Assembly: GCA_945981915.1 (NCBI GenBank)
Contig: CAMFRJ010000110.1
Span: 1-5,407, forward strand
Origin: an uncultured Erysipelotrichaceae bacterium
GTDB lineage: Bacteria; Bacillota_I; Bacilli_A; Erysipelotrichales; Coprobacillaceae
DNA: 5,407 bases
Reading direction: 5' to 3'
Positions 1-5,407 of the stretch are shown here, in pieces. The notes below the pieces were generated by a model that was given only the letters and a program-made list of their open reading frames with translations, did not search any database and was not told where the DNA came from. A program made the position numbers and the translations under genes. The first letter of the stretch is position 1. Each line of letters starts with the position of its first letter.

Positions 1-1681
<1,681 letters not shown>

Positions 1682-1683
<2 letters not shown>

Positions 1684-1706
1684 AACGAGTTTTTACTCGT
1701 TTTTTT
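1682..1706 (+). terminator. Intrinsic terminator after the aspS-peptidase unit
   Basis: A perfect 9-bp inverted repeat (1682-1690 with 1695-1703, core ACGAGT/ACTCGT) has a TTTT loop and runs into seven T residues (1700-1706). It overlaps the last two bases of the peptidase stop codon. It should end the upstream transcript and isolate murC. Confidence 0.88.
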
Positions 1707-1714
1707 AAATAGTT

Positions 1715-1744
1715 TAAACAAAATAGATTGAATTGTGGTAAGAT
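1715..1744 (+). promoter_or_regulatory. Candidate sigma-A-type promoter for murC
   Basis: TAAGAT at 1739-1744 is preceded by TG at 1736-1737, giving an extended -10 (TGnTAAGAT). TAAACA at 1715-1720, with 18-bp spacing, matches the -35 consensus at four of six bases. It lies between a terminator and the murC ribosome binding site, where a promoter is needed. The predicted start near 1751 leaves a leader of only about a dozen bases. AT-rich DNA gives chance matches, so confidence is moderate. Confidence 0.5.
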
Positions 1745-1750
1745 ATTAAC

Positions 1751-1756
1751 GAGGTG
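1751..1756 (+). promoter_or_regulatory. Ribosome binding site that sets the murC start
   Basis: GAGGTG lies six bases before the ATG at 1763. The in-frame GTG at 1754 falls inside this Shine-Dalgarno, so it cannot be the start; choosing it would add three spurious residues. Confidence 0.8.
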
Positions 1757-1762
1757 ACGAAA

Positions 1763-3073
1763 ATGTATTATTTTATAGGAATTAAAGGGTCTGGAATGGC
1801 TCCACTTGCAACTATTTTATATGAATTAGGGAATGAAGTTGCAGGCAGCGATATTGATAAATATATATTTATTGAAGATGAATTAAGAAAAAGGAACATA
1901 CCTATTTATTCATTTAATAAGGATAATATTAAAGATGGATATCATGTCATCATTGGAAATGCCTTTGATGAAACAAATGAAGAAGTCAAAGCAGCTTTAG
2001 AAAATCCAAATGTCAAGTGTACACGCTATTATGATTTCTTGGCTGAATTTATGGAACATTATATTTCTATTGCTGTTGCTGGAACACATGGAAAGACAAC
2101 AACAACTGGTATGGCTTATCATCTATTTGAAGATTTTGATAAAACAAGTGTTTTGATCGGGGATGGTACAGGTCATGGAATGAAGGACAGTAAATATTTT
2201 ATTGCAGAAACATGTGAATTCCAAGATCATTTTTTACATTATTATCCAACTTACGCTATTATTAATAATATTGAATTGGATCATGTTGATTATTTTGGTA
2301 ATTTAGATCGATATATTGAATCTTTTGAAAATTTTGCAAAACAAGTCAAAGATACGGTTATTGTTTGGGGAGATGATCCTAATATTAAGAAGATTCATTT
2401 TGAAAAAAGAGTTTTGCGTTTTGGGTTAGGGAATCAAAATGATGTTCAAGCTGTCAATGTCTTAGAAACACCACAGGGATTATCTTTTGATGTTTATATT
2501 CATAAAGAATTATTTGGACATTTTAACATACCATTATATGGATATCATATGTTATATAATTCACTTGCTATTATTACACTTGGATATTTGGAAGATATGT
2601 CATATGAATATATCTTAAAGAGATTACAAACATTCGAAGGAACAAAAAGACGTTATACAGTTCAAGAAATTGGACATAATGTATATGTTGATGATTATGC
2701 TCATCATCCAACAGCAATCAAATATGTTATTGAAGCTACAAGGGTGCGTTATCCTGGAAAGAAAATAGTTGCTATTTTCCAACCAGATAGATTTTCTCGT
2801 GGGCAAAGATTTGCTAAGGAGTTTGCAAGTGAAATGGAAAAAGCTGACTATCCATATTTTTGTCCTTTTCCAGAAAATGCGAAACATGAAGATGGAATAG
2901 ATATAGATATCTATGATATTGCAAAATATGCACCTAGAGCAAAAGTCATTCAAGAAGATGATACTGGTGTTCAAGAATTAATGCAATATGATGATTGTGT
3001 CTTCTTATTTATGAGTAGTAAAGATATTTATAAATTTGAAGAAAAACTGATTTTGGCAAAATCTTCTATATAA
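1763..3073 (+). CDS. murC: UDP-N-acetylmuramate--L-alanine ligase (MurC)
   Basis: A cytoplasmic Mur ligase that joins L-alanine to UDP-MurNAc using ATP, the first amino-acid addition in peptidoglycan precursor synthesis. It has 436 residues, close to Bacillus and Staphylococcus MurC. The N-terminal UDP-binding Rossmann domain opens with FIGIKGSGMAPLA (4-16), followed by GSDIDKYIF (28-36). The central ATPase domain has the P-loop GTHGKTTTT (107-115), LIGDGTG (131-137) and NNIELDHVDYF (168-178). The GYHMLYNSLA block (260-269) closes the ATPase domain. The C-terminal domain has FEGTKRR (291-297), DDYAHHPT (310-317) and FQPDRFSRG (339-347). The layout is MurC rather than Mpl or MurD/E/F: the GIKGSGM opening and the DDYAHHP block are MurC marks of Bacillota. 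Two spots deviate: FQPDRFSRG replaces the usual FQPH(T/R)(Y/F)SR, and CPFPENAKHEDG (367-378) stands where an aspartate/tyrosine-arginine-glutamate region is normal. The gene is isolated upstream by a terminator; no terminator separates it from the ytxG-like gene. Confidence 0.95.
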   Translation: MYYFIGIKGSGMAPLATILYELGNEVAGSDIDKYIFIEDELRKRNIPIYSFNKDNIKDGYHVIIGNAFDETNEEVKAALENPNVKCTRYYDFLAEFMEHYISIAVAGTHGKTTTTGMAYHLFEDFDKTSVLIGDGTGHGMKDSKYFIAETCEFQDHFLHYYPTYAIINNIELDHVDYFGNLDRYIESFENFAKQVKDTVIVWGDDPNIKKIHFEKRVLRFGLGNQNDVQAVNVLETPQGLSFDVYIHKELFGHFNIPLYGYHMLYNSLAIITLGYLEDMSYEYILKRLQTFEGTKRRYTVQEIGHNVYVDDYAHHPTAIKYVIEATRVRYPGKKIVAIFQPDRFSRGQRFAKEFASEMEKADYPYFCPFPENAKHEDGIDIDIYDIAKYAPRAKVIQEDDTGVQELMQYDDCVFLFMSSKDIYKFEEKLILAKSSI

Positions 3074-3086
3074 TCATCCCATATTA

Positions 3087-3095
3087 TGTTATAAT
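3087..3095 (+). promoter_or_regulatory. Candidate extended -10 promoter for the ytxG-ytxH-ccpA unit
   Basis: TGTTATAAT gives a perfect TATAAT (3090-3095) with the extended TG motif one base upstream. No good -35 is seen at 16-18 bp, which is tolerated for extended -10 promoters. It lies in the 51-bp gap after murC, about 30 bases before the next ATG and just before the Shine-Dalgarno. It would add a second transcription entry, while read-through from murC also remains possible. Confidence 0.5.
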
Positions 3096-3124
3096 TGTAA
3101 AAAGAGAAAGAAGAGGTATTATAT

Positions 3125-3409
3125 ATGGATGCAATGCAAATGTGTTACTGTGTTTTAATTCTTGCAGGTGCTTTTGCTCTTGTTGGATTGGGAGTCCTTT
3201 TTATAAGAACTGCTGGTGCATTAAAACAAACAGGAGATACTGTTGAAATGGCTCAAGAAACTTTAAAAAGAGTCGATAAGGTTTTAGATGATGTCAATTA
3301 TAAACTTGATTTATTGAATGCACCTGTGGAAACAGTAGCTAAATTTTTTGATCCTAACAGACCAAAATTTAATCCATTGAAGGCTGTTATGAATTTGCTT
3401 AAAAAATAA
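3125..3409 (+). CDS. ytxG: Small DUF948 / YtxG-like membrane protein
   Basis: A 94-residue protein of unknown molecular function. Residues about 7-27 form one hydrophobic transmembrane segment. Residues about 31-66 are a predicted amphipathic, coiled-coil-prone helix, and the tail from 76 onward is basic and proline-containing (FDPNRPKFNP), ending in LLKK. This short N-terminal anchor plus helix is the DUF948 pattern, of which Bacillus subtilis YtxG is the reference. The start is supported by AGAGG at 3112-3116, eight bases before the ATG. The gene lies between murC and a YtxH-like gene, the same order as in B. subtilis, where ytxGH belongs to the general stress response. Whether stress control exists here is unknown: no sigma-B-type promoter is evident, only a housekeeping-like -10. 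The symbol rests on topology plus synteny, not strong residue identity. Confidence 0.72.
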   Translation: MDAMQMCYCVLILAGAFALVGLGVLFIRTAGALKQTGDTVEMAQETLKRVDKVLDDVNYKLDLLNAPVETVAKFFDPNRPKFNPLKAVMNLLKK

Positions 3410-3427
3410 TAGAAAGGAAATGATGGT

Positions 3428-3925
3428 ATGAAATTATTCAAATTTATGACTACATTAGGTATAGGTGCTGTTGCTGGAATGTTATTGGCTCCTAAAAAAG
3501 GTAGTGAATTAAGAAATGAATTAAAAGAAAAAGGAAAAGAGACATTAAATACTGCAAAAAATATGTCTAAAGATGATTATATTGAATTGATTAATAAAAC
3601 AATTGATGATATCAAACAGGCAATTGATGAATTTGACATTGATGATTTTAAAGATCAAACAAAAGATAAATATGAAGAATTGAAACCTAAGTTTGATGAA
3701 TTAAAAGATAAATTGGATGATGTACTTTCTGGTTTAAAAGAAAGTGATCAATACAATAATGTTAAAGAAAAAGTTGAAAGCATTATTGAAGAAGTTTTAG
3801 AAAAAATTAAAGATGTTAAACAAAAAATCGACGAAGAATCTTTTGAAGAAATTTCTAGTTTAGAAGATGAGATTGATGACATTGAAGATGAGCTTGATGT
3901 AGTAATTGAAGATCTTAAAAACTAA
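3428..3925 (+). CDS. ytxH: YtxH-domain protein with long acidic coiled-coil tail
   Basis: A 165-residue protein with a short N-terminal hydrophobic glycine/alanine-rich stretch (about 5-21) that runs into LAPKKGSELR (20-29), the signature of the YtxH family. The rest is a highly charged, Lys/Glu/Asp-rich helix with regular hydrophobic spacing (about 30-135), ending in a strongly acidic segment (136-163, EEISSLEDEIDDIEDELD region). It is likely tethered to the membrane by its N-terminus with a long cytoplasmic or surface-facing helix; no enzymatic motif is present. AAAGGAAA at 3413-3420 precedes the ATG at 3428. Earlier ATGs at 3420 and 3423 are unusable: the first meets a stop three codons later and the second is in the same frame. 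The stop codon overlaps the ccpA start by one base (TAATG). Molecular role unknown; in B. subtilis the homologue is a general stress protein next to ytxG. Confidence 0.82.
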   Translation: MKLFKFMTTLGIGAVAGMLLAPKKGSELRNELKEKGKETLNTAKNMSKDDYIELINKTIDDIKQAIDEFDIDDFKDQTKDKYEELKPKFDELKDKLDDVLSGLKESDQYNNVKEKVESIIEEVLEKIKDVKQKIDEESFEEISSLEDEIDDIEDELDVVIEDLKN

Positions 3926-4932
3926 TGAAAAAAGTGACTATTTATGATGTAGCAAGAGAAGCAGGGGTTTCTCTTGCTACAGTTTCTAGAGTTATCAATG
4001 GGTCGTCAGTCGTTCGAGAAAAAACAAAACAAAAAGTTTTAAAAGTTATTAATGAGTTAGATTTTAAACCGAATCAGGTTGCAAGAGGACTAGCAACAAG
4101 TAAAACTACAACAATTGCAATTATATTTCCACAATCATTGTTTGCACATGTTAAAAATATGATTGGGGGAATAGGTGATGCAGGGCGTCATCTGGATTAT
4201 AATATCACAATTTATACAACTGATGATATTGGAGATGATGATACTGTAGGACATGTACTAGAAAAAGTAGTAAAAGCAAGAGCAGATGGAGTTATTTTAT
4301 TTAATAATGATCAAATTAATCAGGAAATAGAATTAGTTAAGAAATATAAAATCCCAGCAGTTGTTATTGGAACTTGTGTTTCTGATGATCTTATTGGCTC
4401 TATATACATAGATGCACAGAAAGTTGCATTTGAGATTGTTGAAAAATATCTTAAAGAAGAAAAAAATGATATTGTTTTTATAAGTCCTAAACAAAATTTA
4501 GTAAAAACTGAAGATTTGATTTCTGGTATCAAAATGGCTTATGATAATTATCATTTACCTTTTGATGAAAATCAGCAGGTTATCCATACTTCTACTCATT
4601 ATGAAAAATGTTATCCACAATTTTGTGAGTATTTTAAAAATCATAAGCATGATGTTGTCTTTGCAAGTTATGATAAAGAAGGTGTTGCAGTTATTAATGC
4701 TGCACAGGATAATCATATAGCGATTCCAGATGATATGGAAGTTATTTCAATGATGGATACAAGCTATGCGTTGATGTCAAGACCAACCTTGACATCTGTT
4801 CACTTGCCAATTTATGACATGGGAGCTTTGGCAGTGCGCTTATTAACGAAAATCTTAAATGATGAAGATATTGATACAAAAGAAGTCTGTGTGAATACAC
4901 TTATTATGAAAAGAGATTCAACAAAACAATAA
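3925..4932 (+). CDS. ccpA: CcpA-type LacI-family carbon catabolite regulator
   Basis: A 335-residue DNA-binding protein, one residue longer than B. subtilis CcpA. Residues 5-24 (TIYDVAREAGVSLATVSRVI) are the LacI-type helix-turn-helix, and NQVARGLA (50-57) is the minor-groove hinge helix. Residues from about 60 form the periplasmic-binding-protein-like core. The C-terminal block PTLTSVHLPIYDMGALAVRLLTK (287-309) closely follows CcpA. It keeps Tyr297, Asp298, Arg305, Leu306 and Lys309, the positions that contact Ser46-phosphorylated HPr in Bacillus CcpA, and the protein ends RDSTKQ where B. subtilis has RQSTK. CcpA with HPr-Ser-P binds cre sites to repress or activate carbon genes. The core diverges at the first strand-loop (FPQSLFAHVKN, 68-78), around 186-235, and where SDE is usual (SYDKEG, 248-253). 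The start shares an A with the ytxH stop and has no convincing Shine-Dalgarno, suggesting translational coupling. Synteny with murC-ytxGH and tyrS supports the CcpA call; a diverged paralogue is the main alternative. Confidence 0.82.
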   Translation: MKKVTIYDVAREAGVSLATVSRVINGSSVVREKTKQKVLKVINELDFKPNQVARGLATSKTTTIAIIFPQSLFAHVKNMIGGIGDAGRHLDYNITIYTTDDIGDDDTVGHVLEKVVKARADGVILFNNDQINQEIELVKKYKIPAVVIGTCVSDDLIGSIYIDAQKVAFEIVEKYLKEEKNDIVFISPKQNLVKTEDLISGIKMAYDNYHLPFDENQQVIHTSTHYEKCYPQFCEYFKNHKHDVVFASYDKEGVAVINAAQDNHIAIPDDMEVISMMDTSYALMSRPTLTSVHLPIYDMGALAVRLLTKILNDEDIDTKEVCVNTLIMKRDSTKQ

Positions 4933-4958
4933 TGGTCTTAACCTTTATTGTTTTTTTT
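4923..4958 (+). terminator. Intrinsic terminator overlapping the ccpA stop
   Basis: A 10-bp A/T-rich stem (4923-4932 with 4945-4954) continues, after a T-T mismatch, as GGT/ACC (4934-4936 with 4941-4943) closed by a CTTA loop. A run of eight T residues (4951-4958) follows. The 5' arm includes the ccpA stop codon. It separates ccpA from the tyrS unit. Confidence 0.8.
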
Positions 4959-4959
4959 A

Positions 4960-4988
4960 TTGACATTATTATTCAAATTTAATATGAT
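4960..4988 (+). promoter_or_regulatory. Consensus sigma-A promoter for tyrS
   Basis: A perfect -35 TTGACA (4960-4965) and -10 TATGAT (4983-4988, five of six) are separated by exactly 17 bp. Transcription should begin near 4995, just ahead of the T-box stem I. This is the strongest promoter in the window. Confidence 0.88.
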
Positions 4989-4994
4989 ATTTTT

Positions 4995-5202
4995 ACAGCA
5001 AAGAAAAAGACAAGTAGTATTATTGATTTGTCATAGAGAGTCTATGGTTGGTGGAAATAGATCAATAGATAATATGAATACACTTTGGAGCTTCTAAGTG
5101 AAAAGCTTAGACGGTGAGATACCGTTATCATAATGAGAGTATGTCTTTGACATAAATAAAGGTGGTACCGCGATTATTTCGTCCTTTTAAGGACGTTTTT
5201 TT
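4995..5202 (+). promoter_or_regulatory. Tyrosine T-box riboswitch leader (tyrS)
   Basis: A cis-acting leader RNA that senses uncharged tRNA-Tyr and permits tyrS transcription when tyrosine charging is low. Stem I: the upper helix pairs 5021-5026 with 5062-5067; the AGAG motif is at 5035-5040; the distal helix pairs 5041-5045 with 5057-5061 around the conserved GGTTGGTG loop (5046-5053). The specifier loop contains TAC at 5079-5081, a Tyr codon followed by A, as in other T-boxes. Small hairpins follow at 5093-5111 and 5111-5125 (ACGGT/ACCGT, the stem II/IIA-B region). A stem III candidate lies at 5140-5154 (TATGTC/GACATA, TTT loop). The T-box itself, AAAGGTGGTACCGCG (5158-5172), includes the TGGT bulge whose last base pairs with discriminator A of tRNA-Tyr. 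AAAGG (5158-5162) can pair with CCTTT (5183-5187) to form the antiterminator, exclusive with the terminator at 5180-5202. Confidence 0.94.
5180..5202 (+). terminator. Regulated terminator of the T-box leader
   Basis: CGTCCTT (5180-5186) pairs with AAGGACG (5189-5195), followed by seven T residues (5196-5202). Its 5' arm is the partner of the T-box sequence, so binding of uncharged tRNA-Tyr should prevent it from folding. Confidence 0.92.
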
Positions 5203-5206
5203 ATTC

Positions 5207-5214
5207 AAGGAGGA
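5207..5214 (+). promoter_or_regulatory. Strong ribosome binding site for tyrS
   Basis: AAGGAGGA is a near-perfect Shine-Dalgarno ending four bases before the ATG at 5219. It fixes that start; the longer frame opening at the GTG in 5162 lies in the T-box and terminator RNA and is not coding. Confidence 0.9.
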
Positions 5215-5218
5215 TATT

Positions 5219-5360
5219 ATGAAAATATATGATGAATTGGTTTGGAGAGGATTGATCAAAGATGTCAGTTCTCCTGAAATTAAGGATAAGTTAAATAATG
5301 GAGGAATGACTTTTTATATAGGGACAGATCCGACAGGTGATAGTTTACATATTGGTCATT
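5219..5360 (+). CDS. tyrS: Tyrosyl-tRNA synthetase, N-terminal fragment (3' end missing)
   Basis: The first 47 residues of a class I synthetase that charges tRNA-Tyr; full bacterial TyrRS is about 410-420 residues. The sequence opens MKIYDELVWRGLIKD, the typical N-terminal helix of Bacillota TyrRS. It continues with TFYIGTDPTGDSLHIGH, which includes the tyrosine/ATP-binding loop (GTDPTGDSLH) and the class I HIGH signature as HIGH at 44-47. Native sequence stops after the first base of codon 48, expected to be Leu. From 5361 the frame runs into Nextera adapter, giving a false tail (SVSYTHLTLPT and four further residues) and a false stop at 5405-5407. The gene follows a tyrosine-specific T-box, which independently confirms the identity. 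The truncation is technical, not a mutation. Confidence 0.95.
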
Positions 5361-5407
5361 CTGTCTCTTATACACATCTGACGCTGCCGACGATATGCAG
5401 TGTGTAG
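5361..5407 (-). other. Illumina Nextera i5-side adapter (artificial sequence)
   Basis: Reverse complement of the Nextera read-1 adapter. The mosaic end lies at 5361-5379 and the read-1 arm at 5380-5393. The bases TATGCAGT at 5394-5401 are the reverse complement of the i5 index I know as S506, and 5402-5407 are the first bases of the P5 arm. The SYTHLTLPT peptide it encodes in frame with tyrS is a well-known contamination mark. Confidence 0.97.

Noticed and set aside
1754..1762. GTG as murC start
   Set aside because: The GTG is part of the Shine-Dalgarno sequence, and MurC homologues begin at or near the ATG at 1763.
2624..2974. 116-codon open frame on the minus strand
   Set aside because: It lies wholly within murC, whose frame carries clear family motifs. 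The antisense translation is Ile/Phe/Cys-rich, typical of the reverse of an AT-rich gene, with no recognisable domain.
3775..3788. cre-like sequence (TGAAAGCATTATTG) inside ytxH upstream of ccpA
   Set aside because: It has three mismatches to the cre consensus, including the central CG, and sits in an AT-rich coding region; this is no better than chance.
4320..4532. 70-codon open frame on the minus strand
   Set aside because: It lies antisense to the ccpA core, with no recognisable motif and no support as a gene.
5032..5046. CATAGA/TCTATG hairpin
   Set aside because: It competes with the conserved T-box stem I arrangement (5041-5045 with 5057-5061), which fits known T-box structure better.
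5162..5218. Upstream extension of tyrS from a GTG
   Set aside because: This stretch is T-box and terminator RNA, and the strong Shine-Dalgarno at 5207-5214 points to the ATG at 5219.

Overview
The window is an assembled fragment of an AT-rich, low-GC Gram-positive (Bacillota) chromosome. Both ends carry Illumina Nextera adapter with readable index bases, so the native DNA runs only from about 44 to 5360. Protein style, low GC and gene order suggest the Erysipelotrichia/Coprobacillaceae side of Bacillota, probably a gut metagenome or isolate assembly. That placement is inference from sequence flavour, not from a database search.

Layout, all on the + strand: (1) 45-617, the 3' third of aspS (aspartyl-tRNA synthetase), overlapping by 8 bp (2) 610-1683, an M24-family Xaa-Pro-type peptidase, closed by a strong intrinsic terminator at 1682-1706. 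(3) A candidate promoter, then murC (1763-3073). (4) A candidate extended -10 promoter, then a small membrane protein of the DUF948/YtxG type (3125-3409), a YtxH-type protein (3428-3925) and a CcpA-type LacI-family regulator (3925-4932), the last two joined by a TAATG stop/start overlap. A terminator overlaps the ccpA stop codon. (5) A consensus promoter, a complete tyrosine T-box leader with a UAC specifier, and the first 47 codons of tyrS, cut inside the HIGH motif by adapter sequence.

The genes cover translation (aspS, tyrS), peptide turnover (the peptidase), peptidoglycan precursor synthesis (murC), envelope-associated small proteins (ytxG/ytxH type) and global carbon control (ccpA). The order murC-ytxG-ytxH-ccpA, with tyrS close by, matches the neighbourhood known from Bacillus subtilis in compact form, which supports the ccpA call. 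I found no mobile element, CRISPR array, tRNA, rRNA or novel defence-like system. The most notable items are the adapter read-through that creates false protein ends, the coupled ytxH-ccpA junction without a clear Shine-Dalgarno, the divergent effector core of the CcpA-like protein, and altered C-terminal motifs in MurC.
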